Shown here piece by piece: positions 8,294 through 17,204 of a stretch of DNA of 64,000 bases. This stretch comes from Paracoccus sediminis (GTDB taxonomy: Bacteria; Pseudomonadota; Alphaproteobacteria; Rhodobacterales; Rhodobacteraceae). Below the pieces are notes generated by a model. The model made no database searches. It saw only the letters and a program-made list of their open reading frames with translations, and was not told where the DNA came from. The DNA lies in assembly GCF_900188295.1 (NCBI RefSeq), contig NZ_FZNM01000005.1, positions 1-64,000 of the forward strand, in the 5' to 3' direction. Each line of letters begins with the position of its first letter. Positions within the stretch are counted from its first letter, which is position 1. The position numbers and the translations under genes were made by a program.

Positions 8294-9127
8294 ATGAGCC
8301 AGACCGACCTGATCCCGCGACTGACCGCCGATCTGCCCATCACCGCCGGATCCTTCATCGTCACCGTCTATGGCGATGTCGTGGTGCCGCGCGGCGAGGT
8401 GTTGTGGATCGGCAGCCTGATCGCGATCTGCGCCCGCATCGGCATCCGCGAGAACCTGGTGCGCACCGCCGTATCGCGCCTGGTCGCGGCGGATCGGCTG
8501 GAGGGCACGCGGGTCGGGCGGCGCAGCTTTTACCGCCTGGCCCCCGCCGCGCGCGCCGAATTCGCGGATGCGGCGCGGCTGCTGTATGCGCGAACCGAAC
8601 CGTCGGGCGACTGGCTGGTGATGCTGGCCCCCGACATGCCCGAGGATCTGGCCCGGCGGCACCGCATGGCCCGGATGGGGGGCGACCTGTGGCTGTGCCC
8701 GGCGCGGAACGGTTTGCCCGATGCGGGCGGGCTGGTTCTGGTGGCCTCGCCCGTGGCGGGGCTGGAACACGTGCCGCAGTTGGCGGGTTTCTGGGATCTG
8801 GAGACCTTGGCCGACGGCTATCGCGTCGTGCTGGACCGTTTCCGCCCGCTGGCCGATGACCTTGCGCTTTCACCCGAGGACGCCCTGACCGCCCGGCTGC
8901 TGCTGGTCCATCAGTATCGCGGCGTCCTGCTGCGCGATCCTGGCCTGCCTGCCGCAGCCTTGCCGTCCGACTGGCCGGGGACGATGGCGCAGGCCCTGTT
9001 CCGCAGCCTCTACATCGCACTGTCCCCCCTGGCCGAGGCGCATATCGCCCGCGTGATGGAAGGCGAAGACGGCCCCTTGCCCCGGACCACCCCACGGACG
9101 CAGGCGCGTCTGACCGCGCTTGGCTGA
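8294..9127 (+). CDS. paaX: PaaX-family transcriptional repressor
   Basis: The 277-residue protein has the PaaX layout: an N-terminal winged helix (about 10-75; RENLVRTAVSRLVAADRLEG is the recognition part), a middle cradle-like domain and an alpha-helical C-terminal domain. PaaX represses phenylacetate genes and releases DNA on binding phenylacetyl-CoA. It sits directly upstream of paaJ on the same strand, and a long palindrome follows its stop codon at the paaJ promoter. The start ATG at 8294 is chosen by homology; an earlier ATG at 8278 is in another frame. Confidence 0.85.
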   Translation: MSQTDLIPRLTADLPITAGSFIVTVYGDVVVPRGEVLWIGSLIAICARIGIRENLVRTAVSRLVAADRLEGTRVGRRSFYRLAPAARAEFADAARLLYARTEPSGDWLVMLAPDMPEDLARRHRMARMGGDLWLCPARNGLPDAGGLVLVASPVAGLEHVPQLAGFWDLETLADGYRVVLDRFRPLADDLALSPEDALTARLLLVHQYRGVLLRDPGLPAAALPSDWPGTMAQALFRSLYIALSPLAEAHIARVMEGEDGPLPRTTPRTQARLTALG

Positions 9128-9129
9128 AA

Positions 9130-9169
9130 CATTACAAAACATCGCATATTTTTCTTTGCGATGTAATGT
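9130..9169. promoter_or_regulatory. Palindrome overlapping the paaJ -35, likely PaaX site
   Basis: CATCGCA (9140-9146) and TGCGATG (9157-9163) are perfect arms with a 10-base AT-rich spacer. The symmetry extends outward as ACATTAC (9129-9135) and GTAATGT (9163-9169), with four extra A residues on the left side. It overlaps the -35 hexamer. Confidence 0.5.
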
Positions 9170-9184
9170 ATCGTCTGCTATAAG
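9156..9184 (+). promoter_or_regulatory. Sigma-70-like promoter of the paaJABCDE operon
   Basis: TTGCGA at 9156-9161 and TATAAG at 9179-9184 are separated by 17 bases. Transcription would start near 9190, about 60 bases ahead of the paaJ ATG. Confidence 0.6.
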
Positions 9185-9185
9185 C

Positions 9186-9200
9186 TGACCAATCGGTCGA
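9186..9200. promoter_or_regulatory. TetR-type half-conserved box at the paaJ promoter
   Basis: TGACCAATCGGTCGA contains GACC-N4-GGTC symmetry and resembles the perfect ACCGACCGGTCGGT box between paaG and paaN. It begins two bases after the -10, where a bound repressor would block initiation. Confidence 0.4.
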
Positions 9201-9248
9201 TGAATTGGGAGAATCATCGGCGTCTTCTGCACATTCCGGGGGTCTTGC

Positions 9249-10454
9249 ATGCCTGATGCCTTCATCTGCGACGCGATCCGCACGCCGGTCGGCCGTTACG
9301 GCGGCGCGCTTGCCACGATCCGCGCCGACGATCTGGCCGCCCTGCCGCTGAAGGCGTTGATGGGCCGCAATCCCGGCGCGGACTGGTCCGCCGTGGACGA
9401 CGTGATCCTGGGATGCGCCAACCAGGCCGGAGAGGACAACCGCGATGTCGCGCGCATGGCTGTGCTGCTGGCCGGAATGCCGGTGGGCGTGCCGGGCACC
9501 ACGGTCAACCGGCTGTGCGGATCGGGCATGGACGCCATCGGCATGGCGGCGCGCGCGATCCGGGCGGGCGATTGCGATTTCATGGTCGCGGGGGGCGTGG
9601 AATCCATGACCCGCGCGCCTTTCGTGATGCCCAAGGCGGAAACCGCATTCTCGCGGTCGAACGCGGTTTATGACACCACGATCGGCTGGCGCTTTCCGAA
9701 CCCGGCGCTGAAAAAGGCGTTCGGCACCCATTCCATGCCCGAAACCGCCGACAACGTCGCCGCCGACTTCGGCATCAGCCGGGCCGACCAGGACGCCTTT
9801 GCGGCCCGGTCGCAGGACCGCTGGGCCGCGGCCCAGGCGGCGGGCCTGTTCCGGGACGAGATCATTCCGGTCCATGTGCCGCAGAAAAGGGGCGACCCGG
9901 TGGTCTTCGACACCGACGAACACCCCCGGCCCGGCACGACCGCCGAAACCCTGGCAAAGCTGCGCGGCGTGAACGGCCCCGACCTGACGGTGACGGCGGG
10001 CAACGCGTCCGGCGTGAACGACGGGGCCGCGGCCCTGGCGATCCTGTCCAAGGATGCGGCCCGCGCCCAGGGCCTGACGCCCAAGGCCCGCATCGTCGCG
10101 ATGGCCGCGGCGGGCGTGGAACCCCGCATCATGGGCATCGGCCCGGTGCCCGCGGTGCGCAAGGTTCTGGCGCGCGCGGGCCTGTCGCTGGACGCCATGG
10201 ATGTGATAGAATTGAACGAAGCCTTTGCCGCACAGGGGCTGGCCGTGCTGCGTGACCTGGGACTTGCCGACGACGACCCGCGCGTGAACCCGAATGGCGG
10301 GGCCATCGCCATCGGTCATCCCCTGGGCATGTCCGGCGCCCGGCTTGTGACCACGGCGATGTATCAGTTGATCCGCACCGGCGGGCGATACGCGCTTTGC
10401 ACCATGTGCGTGGGCGTGGGCCAGGGCATCGCCATCATCGTCGAACGCGTCTGA
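9249..10454 (+). CDS. paaJ: 3-oxoadipyl-CoA / 3-oxo-5,6-dehydrosuberyl-CoA thiolase
   Basis: This 401-residue thiolase carries the full catalytic set: Cys90 in [12 protein letters not shown], His357 in [12 protein letters not shown] and Cys387 in TMCVGVGQG. In the phenylacetate pathway PaaJ cleaves the two 3-oxo-acyl-CoA intermediates to acetyl-CoA and succinyl-CoA. The close homologue PcaF does the same final step of the beta-ketoadipate pathway; the context argues for PaaJ. It is the first gene behind a good promoter and is followed 12 bases later by paaA, so it heads the epoxidase operon. Confidence 0.92.
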   Translation: MPDAFICDAIRTPVGRYGGALATIRADDLAALPLKALMGRNPGADWSAVDDVILGCANQAGEDNRDVARMAVLLAGMPVGVPGTTVNRLCGSGMDAIGMAARAIRAGDCDFMVAGGVESMTRAPFVMPKAETAFSRSNAVYDTTIGWRFPNPALKKAFGTHSMPETADNVAADFGISRADQDAFAARSQDRWAAAQAAGLFRDEIIPVHVPQKRGDPVVFDTDEHPRPGTTAETLAKLRGVNGPDLTVTAGNASGVNDGAAALAILSKDAARAQGLTPKARIVAMAAAGVEPRIMGIGPVPAVRKVLARAGLSLDAMDVIELNEAFAAQGLAVLRDLGLADDDPRVNPNGGAIAIGHPLGMSGARLVTTAMYQLIRTGGRYALCTMCVGVGQGIAIIVERV

Positions 10455-10466
10455 AGGGAAACTGCC

Positions 10467-11465
10467 ATGTATGCACAGATGGTCACATCCGAAGGGTCCA
10501 AGGCCCGCAAGGACATGACGCCCGACGAAACCGCCTTCCAGGACCGCATCGACCGGAACGAGAAGATCGAGCCCAAGGAATGGATGCCCGACGGCTATCG
10601 CAAGACGCTGATCCGCCAGATCGGCCAGCACGCGCACAGCGAGATCGTGGGGCAACTGCCCGAAGGCAACTGGATCACCCGCGCCCCCACGCTGGAACGC
10701 AAGGCGATCCTGCTGGCCAAGGTCCAGGACGAGGCGGGCCATGGCCTGTATCTGTATTGCGCCGCCGAAACCCTGGGCGTGTCGCGCGACGAATTGCTGG
10801 AGGCGCTGCATTCCGGCAAGATGAAATATTCGTCGATCTTCAACTATCCGACGCTGACCTGGGCCGACATGGGTGCGGTCGGCTGGCTGGTCGACGGCGC
10901 GGCGATCATGAACCAGGTGCCCTTGCAGCGCACGTCCTATGGTCCCTATGCCCGCGCCATGGTCCGCATCTGCAAGGAGGAGTCGTTCCACCAGCGGCAG
11001 GGTTACGACATCATGATGAGGATGTGCGCGGGCACCCCGGAACAAAAGGCGATGGCCCAGGACGCGCTCAACCGGTTCTGGTATCCGGCGCTGATGATGT
11101 TCGGGCCGTCCGACAAGGATTCCGTCCATTCCGCGCAATCGATGGCGTGGAAGATCAAGATGAACACCAACGACGAACTGCGCCAGAAATTCGTGGACCA
11201 GACCGTGCCGCAGGCCGAATACCTGGGCCTGACCGTCCCCGACCCGGACCTGGCATGGAACGAGGACAAGGGCGGCCATGATTTCAGCGAACCCGACTGG
11301 TCGGAATTCTTCGCCGTCATCGCCGGGAACGGTCCCTGCAACGCCGAACGCCTGGGCGCACGGGTGAAGGCGTGGGAGGACGGCGCCTGGTTCCGCGACG
11401 GGCTGATGGCGCACGCCGCCAAGGCCGGCGAACGCGCACGCGCCGCCCGCCACGCCGCCGAATAA
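10467..11465 (+). CDS. paaA: Phenylacetyl-CoA epoxidase catalytic subunit PaaA
   Basis: PaaA is the diiron oxygenase subunit of the ring-1,2-phenylacetyl-CoA epoxidase. The 332-residue sequence shows the ligand pattern Glu59 (HSE), Glu89-x-x-His92 (DEAGH) and Glu172-x-x-His175 (ESFH). Length and sequence, including [20 protein letters not shown] near the C-terminus, are typical. GAAGGGAAAC precedes the ATG. Its partners paaB-E follow in the usual order on the same transcript. Confidence 0.96.
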   Translation: MYAQMVTSEGSKARKDMTPDETAFQDRIDRNEKIEPKEWMPDGYRKTLIRQIGQHAHSEIVGQLPEGNWITRAPTLERKAILLAKVQDEAGHGLYLYCAAETLGVSRDELLEALHSGKMKYSSIFNYPTLTWADMGAVGWLVDGAAIMNQVPLQRTSYGPYARAMVRICKEESFHQRQGYDIMMRMCAGTPEQKAMAQDALNRFWYPALMMFGPSDKDSVHSAQSMAWKIKMNTNDELRQKFVDQTVPQAEYLGLTVPDPDLAWNEDKGGHDFSEPDWSEFFAVIAGNGPCNAERLGARVKAWEDGAWFRDGLMAHAAKAGERARAARHAAE

Positions 11466-11519
11466 CCGGGCATCCCTGCCCGCCCAGCCACGTCCCCGCA
11501 GCTTTTGGGAGGAAACGAC

Positions 11520-11804
11520 ATGTCCGGCGAATGGCCGCTTTGGGAAATCTTCATCCGGGGCCAGCACGGCCTGAACCATCGCCACGTCGGCAGCCTGCAC
11601 GCGCCCGATGCCGAAATGGCGATCCGCAACGCCCGCGACGTCTATACCCGCCGCAACGAGGGCGTGTCGATTTGGGTGGTAAGGTCGAACGACATCACGG
11701 CCTCCAGCCCGTCGGAAAAGGGGCCGCTGTATGATCCGTCGAACAGCAAGGTCTATCGCCATCCGACCTTCTACGACATCCCCGATGAAATAGGTCACAT
11801 GTGA
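11520..11804 (+). CDS. paaB: Phenylacetyl-CoA epoxidase subunit PaaB
   Basis: This 94-residue protein starts MSGEWPLWEIFIRGQHGLNH, the canonical PaaB opening, and contains the conserved NARDVYTRRNEGVSIWVV core. PaaB bridges PaaAC dimers and is needed for stable, active epoxidase. The ATG at 11520 follows a perfect GGGAGG; a TTG five codons upstream is less likely. Its stop overlaps the paaC start (TGATG). Confidence 0.93.
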   Translation: MSGEWPLWEIFIRGQHGLNHRHVGSLHAPDAEMAIRNARDVYTRRNEGVSIWVVRSNDITASSPSEKGPLYDPSNSKVYRHPTFYDIPDEIGHM

Positions 11805-12655
11805 TGCCCTCGCTGCCCGACATGACCACGCCGAACCTGACGGCGCTTGCCGGTCAGGCCCTGGCCGACAGCGGCCACGTCCAGGTGCCCGCCCCCGATG
11901 CCGGACAGGACGCCCTGGTGGAATGGCTGCAACGGATGGGCGACAACGGCCTGATCCTGGGCCACCGCCTGTCCGAATGGTGCGGCCATGGCCCCGCGTT
12001 GGAGGAGGACATCGCGATTGCCAATCAGGCGCTTGACCTGATCGGCCAGTGCCGGTTGTGGCTGGGCCTTGCGGCCGAGGTCGAGGGCCGCGGCCGCGAT
12101 GCCGACGCATTTGCCTATCTGCGCGACGCGGGCGCGTTCCGCAACCTGCTGCTGGTGGAACTGCCCAACGGCGATTTCGGCGTCACGCTGATGCGGCAGT
12201 TCCTGTTCGACGCCTTTCATGTCGAACTGCTGCGGGCGCTGAAGGCATCGTCGGACAGCCGCATCGCGGACATTGCCGCCAAGGCCGAGAAGGAGGTCGC
12301 CTATCACCTGGAACGCTCTGCCGATCTGGTGATCCGGCTGGGCGACGGCACGGATGAAAGCCACCGCCGGATGCAGGACGCGCTGAACCGGCTGTGGTCC
12401 TATACCGGCGAGATGTTCCTGGACGACGCCGTGGACCAGGCCATGGCCGATTCCGGGATCGCGCCGCTGCCGTCATCGCTGAAGGATGCCTGGGACCGGA
12501 CGGTCGCGGCGGTCCTGGACGAGGCGACGCTGGCCCGTCCCGCCGATGGCTGGCACCACAAGGGCGGCAAGAAAGGCATCCACACCGAACATCTGGGCTA
12601 TATCCTGGCCGAGATGCAGTTCCTGCAACGCGCCTATCCCGGCGCCCGGTGGTGA
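11804..12655 (+). CDS. paaC: Phenylacetyl-CoA epoxidase structural subunit PaaC
   Basis: PaaC (283 residues) has the same ferritin-like fold as PaaA and forms the heterodimer that positions substrate, but in characterised enzymes it lacks the iron ligands. Recognisable blocks are GHRLSEWCGHGPALEEDIA, RNLLLVELPNGDF and the C-terminal HKGGKKGIHTEHLGYILAEM. The ATG at 11804 overlaps the paaB stop by one base; a GTG at 11801 and an ATG at 11822 are alternatives. It is followed four bases later by paaD. Confidence 0.93.
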   Translation: MPSLPDMTTPNLTALAGQALADSGHVQVPAPDAGQDALVEWLQRMGDNGLILGHRLSEWCGHGPALEEDIAIANQALDLIGQCRLWLGLAAEVEGRGRDADAFAYLRDAGAFRNLLLVELPNGDFGVTLMRQFLFDAFHVELLRALKASSDSRIADIAAKAEKEVAYHLERSADLVIRLGDGTDESHRRMQDALNRLWSYTGEMFLDDAVDQAMADSGIAPLPSSLKDAWDRTVAAVLDEATLARPADGWHHKGGKKGIHTEHLGYILAEMQFLQRAYPGARW

Positions 12656-12659
12656 CGCC

Positions 12660-13181
12660 ATGCCCGCCACGGCGCTGCCCCGTACCGACCTGATCTGGGA
12701 CTGGCTGTCGCAGGTGCCGGACCCGGAAATCCCGGTCATCAGCCTGACCGACCTGGGCATCATCCGCGATGTTCAATGGCGGGGCGATACCCTGGTCGTC
12801 ACGGTGACGCCCACCTATTCCGGCTGCCCCGCGACCGGCATCATCAACCTGGACATCGAAACCGCGCTGCGGTCCCACGGGATCGAAAAGCTGGAACTGA
12901 AACGCCAGCTTGCCCCCGCCTGGACGACCGACTGGATCACCGCCGAAGGGCGCGACAAGCTGCGCGCCTATGGCATCGCGCCCCCGGTCGATGGCACGGC
13001 CGCGGACGGGGTGCTGGCGGGCCGGGTGTCGCGCCTGATGGGCGGCAACCTGACCATCCAATGCCCGCGCTGCGGATCGACCCATACGCAAAAGGTCAGC
13101 CAGTTCGGCTCGACCCCCTGCAAGGCCAGCTGGCGCTGCGCCGACTGCCTGGAACCCTTTGACTATTTCAAGTGCATCTGA
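12660..13181 (+). CDS. paaD: Phenylacetyl-CoA epoxidase maturation protein PaaD
   Basis: The 173-residue protein combines an N-terminal DUF59/MIP18-type domain (DPEIPVISLTDLGI; Cys56 in YSGCPATG) with a C-terminal zinc- or Fe-S-type Cys cluster (Cys135, 138, 154, 160, 163, 172). PaaD is thought to help assemble the metal centres of the epoxidase or its reductase. It lies between paaC and paaE as in other proteobacteria. The reading frame extends upstream inside paaC, but the ATG at 12660 fits the family start. Confidence 0.92.
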   Translation: MPATALPRTDLIWDWLSQVPDPEIPVISLTDLGIIRDVQWRGDTLVVTVTPTYSGCPATGIINLDIETALRSHGIEKLELKRQLAPAWTTDWITAEGRDKLRAYGIAPPVDGTAADGVLAGRVSRLMGGNLTIQCPRCGSTHTQKVSQFGSTPCKASWRCADCLEPFDYFKCI

Positions 13182-13216
13182 CGGCACGCCCCCACTGACG
13201 CCCAAGGAAGACCCCG

Positions 13217-14290
13217 ATGGCACGCTTTCTGCCCCTGACCGTCACCGACGTGCGTCGCGAAACCCGCGATGCGGTGGTCGTGACCCTGGCGCCCCGCGAT
13301 CAGGACCGCGCCCTGTTCGATTTCACCCAAGGGCAATACCTGACCTTCCGCCGCGCCTTTGACGGAGAGGAGTTGCGCCGGTCCTATTCGATCTGCGCGG
13401 GCGTCGATGACGGCTGCCTGCAAGTCGGCATCAAGCGCGTCGATGGCGGGGCCTTTTCCACCTGGGCCAACGAAAACCTGGCGCCGGGCGACATGATCGA
13501 GGCGATGCCGCCGATGGGCAAGTTCTCGATTCCCTTGGACCCGGACACGGCGCGGCATTACGTGGGCTTTGCCGCCGGATCGGGGATCACGCCGGTCCTG
13601 TCCATCGTCAAGACGGTGCTGCGGCGCGAACCGAAATCGCGCTTTACCCTGGTCTATGCCAACCGCCAGATCAGCAGCATCATGTTCCGCGAGGAGCTTG
13701 AGGATCTGAAAAACCTGTATCTTGGCCGCTTTTCGGTCCTGCATGTGCTGGAAAGCGAGGCGCAAGAGATCGACCTGTTCACCGGCCGCATCGACGCCGC
13801 CAAGATGACCGCGCTGTTCGACCGCTGGATCGACCCCCGGTCGGTCGATGCCGCCTTCATCTGCGGCCCCGAGCCGATGATGCTGACCGTGGCCCAGTCG
13901 CTGCGAGACCATGGCCTGCGCGACGACCAGATCCGGTTCGAGCTGTTCGCCAGCGGCCAGCCGGGCCGCGCCAAGGCCCGGCCGGTGTCGAAGGCGGCCG
14001 AGGGCGGCGAGGGCACGCAGGCGACCGTCACGCTGGACGGCGCCACCCGCAGCTTTGCCATGCCGCGCCAAGGGCAGACGATCCTGGACGCCGCCATCGC
14101 CAACACCCTGGACGCTCCCTATTCCTGCAAGGCGGGCGTCTGTTCCACCTGCCGCTGCAAGGTGCTGGAGGGCGAGGTCGAGATGGCCGTGAACCACGCT
14201 CTCGAGGATTACGAGGTGCGGGCGGGATATGTGCTGTCCTGCCAGGCCTATCCGCTGACCGACCGCGTGACCGTCACCTATGACGAATGA
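13217..14290 (+). CDS. paaE: Phenylacetyl-CoA epoxidase reductase PaaE
   Basis: This 357-residue class-IA-type reductase passes electrons from NADPH to PaaA. An FAD-binding barrel (RRSYSICAG, about 54-62), an NAD(P)-binding domain (GFAAGSGITPVLSIV and FICGPEPMM) and a C-terminal plant-type [2Fe-2S] domain with Cys304, Cys309, Cys312 and Cys342 are all visible. AAGGAAG precedes the ATG. It is followed after seven bases by an extra ferritin-fold gene. Confidence 0.95.
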   Translation: MARFLPLTVTDVRRETRDAVVVTLAPRDQDRALFDFTQGQYLTFRRAFDGEELRRSYSICAGVDDGCLQVGIKRVDGGAFSTWANENLAPGDMIEAMPPMGKFSIPLDPDTARHYVGFAAGSGITPVLSIVKTVLRREPKSRFTLVYANRQISSIMFREELEDLKNLYLGRFSVLHVLESEAQEIDLFTGRIDAAKMTALFDRWIDPRSVDAAFICGPEPMMLTVAQSLRDHGLRDDQIRFELFASGQPGRAKARPVSKAAEGGEGTQATVTLDGATRSFAMPRQGQTILDAAIANTLDAPYSCKAGVCSTCRCKVLEGEVEMAVNHALEDYEVRAGYVLSCQAYPLTDRVTVTYDE

Positions 14291-14297
14291 GGGCGCC

Positions 14298-15050
14298 ATG
14301 TCTGAGACCATGAGCATCGAGGATTATCTGGCCCAGGGCGGCATCCTGACGGCGCCGGGCAACGTGCCCCCCCGCTATCGCGGCGAACTGCTGCGGCTGA
14401 TGGCGTCTTTCGTGGACAGCGAACTGGCGGCCTCGGCGGGGTTCGCCTCCTCGATCAACTTCGCCCCCGGCATCCGCGAACGGATCGCCGCCAGTCGGAT
14501 CACGCTGGAAAAGGCCGATCACGCAGAACGCGTGCTGGCGGTGATGGCCGATTTCGGCACCGACACGGACCGTTACCAGTCCAGCCACGACTGGGCCGCC
14601 CGCGTCCCCCGCGACAGCGACCTGGGCGCCGCCCGGCGCGAGGGCGACATGCGCTTGTCGGTGTTCCACTATCCGATCACCGGCTGGACCGACGCCGTGG
14701 TGATGAACGTGCTGCAAGGCTTGGCCACCGGCGTGCAGATGACGGAACTGGCCCTCGTTTCCTATGCCCCCCTGGCCGAGGTGTTCCGCGCCATCGCCCC
14801 GCGCGAGGCGCGCCACGCCGAACTGGGTCTTGAAGGATTGGCCAGGGTCGTCGTGACCGACGAAGGCCGCAGGCAGGCGCGGGAAAGCCTTGGCTATTGG
14901 CGCCCCCGCATCGCGGCAGGCTTCGGGGCTGCCAATTCGGCCCGTTACGGCATGCAGGCGCGGTGGGGCATCCGTCACACCCCGAACGAGGATCTGCTGG
15001 CCCGCTGGGACAGGCTGACCCGCGATCATCTGGCCCCCCTGGGCCTGTAA
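14298..15050 (+). CDS. PaaA/PaaC-like ferritin-fold protein between paaE and paaZ
   Basis: The 250-residue product is a distant paralogue of PaaA/PaaC (PaaA_PaaC family type) rather than a known sixth subunit. The helices carry a partial diiron pattern: Glu42 (VDSEL), a KADHAE stretch near 72-77 in which the expected ExxH is imperfect, a Glu in MTELAL and a clear ExxH in REARHAELG. Iron binding is therefore possible but not assured. It is translated from the ATG at 14298 behind GAGGGC, tightly packed in the paa operon, so a role in phenylacetate breakdown or epoxidase assembly is inferred from context only. Confidence 0.75.
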   Translation: MSETMSIEDYLAQGGILTAPGNVPPRYRGELLRLMASFVDSELAASAGFASSINFAPGIRERIAASRITLEKADHAERVLAVMADFGTDTDRYQSSHDWAARVPRDSDLGAARREGDMRLSVFHYPITGWTDAVVMNVLQGLATGVQMTELALVSYAPLAEVFRAIAPREARHAELGLEGLARVVVTDEGRRQARESLGYWRPRIAAGFGAANSARYGMQARWGIRHTPNEDLLARWDRLTRDHLAPLGL

Positions 15051-15064
15051 GGAAGGACAAGACC

Positions 15065-17128
15065 ATGACCATCACGCTTCGCGCCCCGCGCCGCCTGGAA
15101 AGCCATGTCTGCGGGGAATGGGTGCCCGGCGCGGGTGACGGCCAAACCCTTCTGGACGCCGCCACGGGCGATCCGGTGGCGATCATCGATTCCACGGGCA
15201 TCGACTTCGCGGCGGCGCTTGATTACGGGCGGACCACCGCCGGGCCACGGCTGCGGGCCATGACGTTCCATGAACGGGCCGGGATGCTCAAGGCGCTTGG
15301 CCTGGCGCTGATGGAGCGCAAGGAAGACTTCTACGCCGAAAGCCTGCACACCGGCGCGACCCGCGCCGACGGCTGGGTCGATATCGAGGGCGGCATCGGC
15401 ACGATGCTGACCTTCGCCTCCAAGGGCCGCCGTGAACTGCCCAATGCCCGCGTGCTGACCGACGGCGGCGTGGAGCCGCTGTCGCGCGACCACAGCTTCA
15501 GCGCCCAGCACATCCTGACCCCGCTGCACGGCGTGGCGGTCCACATCAACGCCTTCAACTTTCCCGTCTGGGGGATGCTGGAAAAGATCGCGCCGACCCT
15601 GCTGGCGGGCGTTCCCTGCCTGGTGAAACCGGCCAGCCAGACCGCCTATCTGACGGAACTGGTGGTCCGCCGCATCATCGACACCGGCATCCTGCCCCCC
15701 GGCGCGCTGCAACTGGTCTGCGGATCGGTGGGCGATCTGCTGGATCACGTCACCGAACAGGACGCCGTGACCTTTACCGGATCGGCCCATACCGGGCGCA
15801 AGCTGAAGACCCACCCCGCGATCATCCGGCATTCCACCCGCTTCACGATGGAGGCCGACAGCCTGAACGCCACCATCCTTGGTCCCGACGCGGTGGCGGG
15901 CACGCCGGAATTCGACCTGTTCGTGCGCGAGGTCGCGCGCGAGATGACCAGCAAGGCGGGCCAGAAATGCACCGCCATCCGCCGCGTCATCGCCCCGCGT
16001 GGACAGGTCGATGCGCTGATCGCCGCGCTGCGCGACCGTCTGGACAAGACCGCCCTCGGCCTGCCGGGCGACGAGGGCACGCGCATGGGGCCGCTGGCCA
16101 GCCTCGATCAGCGCGCCGAGGTCCGCGCGCGCATCCGCGAATTGCAGGCGGTGGCGCAGATCGTCGCGGGCGATCCCGACGACGTGCGCATCGCCTCGGG
16201 CGACGCCGACAGGGGCGCCTTCCTGAACCCCGTGCTACTGTATGCCGACGCGCCCTTCGACGCGGCCCCGGTCCATGATTGCGAGGCGTTCGGGCCGGTG
16301 TCTACGGTGATGCCCTATGACGACCTGGACGAGGCCGTCGCCCTGGCCGCGCTTGGGCGGGGATCGCTGGTGTCTTCGGTCTTCACCGACGACCGCGACG
16401 TGGCCGAACGCGTGGTGCTGGGCGTGGCGCCGTTCCACGGACGGGTGCTGATCGGCAACCGCACCTCGGCCAAAACGTCCACCGGACACGGCTCTCCCTT
16501 GGCGCCGCTGGTTCATGGCGGCCCCGGCCGCGCGGGCGGGGGCGAGGAAATGGGCGGCATTCGCGGCGTCAAGCATTTCATGCAGCGCACCGCCGTCCAA
16601 GGCGCGCCCCGCCTGCTGTCTGCCGTGACCGGCCGCTGGATCGAGGGGGCGGAGACCCGGCAGGGCATCCACCCGTTCCGCAAGTCGCTGGCGGAACTGC
16701 GCATCGGCGACCAATTGGTCACGGCGGCGCGGCAGGTGACTCGACAGGATGTCGAACATTTCGCGCAATTCACCGGCGACACCTTTTATGCGCACATGGA
16801 CAGCGAGGCCGCCAAGGCCAACCCGTTCTTCGACGACCGCGTGGCCCACGGCTATCTGATCGCGTCATTCGCCGCCGGGCTGTTCGTCGAACCCAATCCC
16901 GGCCCGGTTCTGGCGAACTATGGCGTGGACAACCTGCGCTTCCTGACCCCGGTCTATTTCGGCGATACCCTGCGCGTCCGCTTGACTTGCAAGGAGATCA
17001 ACCCGCGCGAAAACGCCGGGCATGGGGAAGTCCGTTGGGATTGCCAGGTCACGAACCAGGACGGCGCCGTGGTCGCCCAGTACGACGTGCTGACCATGGT
17101 GGCCAAGGACTGGCCGCCGGTGGCGTGA
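15065..17128 (+). CDS. paaZ: Oxepin-CoA hydrolase / semialdehyde dehydrogenase PaaZ
   Basis: PaaZ (687 residues) is a fusion. The N-terminal aldehyde dehydrogenase domain (about 1-525) has Glu263 in TMEADSLN and the nucleophile Cys302 in KAGQKCTAIRR. The C-terminal MaoC-like hydratase domain (about 540-687) begins near FRKSLAELRIGD and includes DDRVAHGYLIASFAAGLF. It hydrolyses the seven-membered oxepin ring and oxidises the resulting aldehyde to 3-oxo-5,6-dehydrosuberyl-CoA. GGAAGGA before the ATG at 15065 fixes the start; the longer upstream frame is shadow. It closes the plus-strand operon. Confidence 0.95.
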   Translation: MTITLRAPRRLESHVCGEWVPGAGDGQTLLDAATGDPVAIIDSTGIDFAAALDYGRTTAGPRLRAMTFHERAGMLKALGLALMERKEDFYAESLHTGATRADGWVDIEGGIGTMLTFASKGRRELPNARVLTDGGVEPLSRDHSFSAQHILTPLHGVAVHINAFNFPVWGMLEKIAPTLLAGVPCLVKPASQTAYLTELVVRRIIDTGILPPGALQLVCGSVGDLLDHVTEQDAVTFTGSAHTGRKLKTHPAIIRHSTRFTMEADSLNATILGPDAVAGTPEFDLFVREVAREMTSKAGQKCTAIRRVIAPRGQVDALIAALRDRLDKTALGLPGDEGTRMGPLASLDQRAEVRARIRELQAVAQIVAGDPDDVRIASGDADRGAFLNPVLLYADAPFDAAPVHDCEAFGPVSTVMPYDDLDEAVALAALGRGSLVSSVFTDDRDVAERVVLGVAPFHGRVLIGNRTSAKTSTGHGSPLAPLVHGGPGRAGGGEEMGGIRGVKHFMQRTAVQGAPRLLSAVTGRWIEGAETRQGIHPFRKSLAELRIGDQLVTAARQVTRQDVEHFAQFTGDTFYAHMDSEAAKANPFFDDRVAHGYLIASFAAGLFVEPNPGPVLANYGVDNLRFLTPVYFGDTLRVRLTCKEINPRENAGHGEVRWDCQVTNQDGAVVAQYDVLTMVAKDWPPVA

Positions 17129-17137
17129 CCGGCGGTA

Positions 17138-17165
17138 TGTGCATCAAACTTATCCTTGATGCACA
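17138..17165. promoter_or_regulatory. 28-bp palindrome, copy 1, upstream of the nucleotidyltransferase
   Basis: TGTGCATCAA (17138-17147) and TTGATGCACA (17156-17165) are perfect 10-base arms around an 8-base spacer. It begins ten bases after the paaZ stop and is repeated 37 bases further on. Confidence 0.7.
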
Positions 17166-17174
17166 CTTGCCTTG

Positions 17175-17202
17175 TGTGCATCAAACTTTTACATGATGCA
17201 CA
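17175..17202. promoter_or_regulatory. 28-bp palindrome, copy 2, upstream of the nucleotidyltransferase
   Basis: TGTGCATCA and TGATGCACA are perfect 9-base arms in a second copy of the same 28-base unit, ending two bases before the preferred ATG at 17205. The two copies are in direct orientation with centres 37 bases apart (about 3.5 helical turns). This looks like an operator pair that controls the downstream gene. Confidence 0.7.
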
Positions 17203-17204
17203 CG

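Noticed and set aside
9132..12110. 992-codon minus-strand frame covering paaJ to paaC
   Set aside because: It is entirely antisense to well-recognised paa genes, so it is a codon-bias artefact.
17138..17202. CRISPR-like repeat
   Set aside because: There are only two copies, each internally palindromic with a 9-base gap, at a promoter; an operator pair explains them better.
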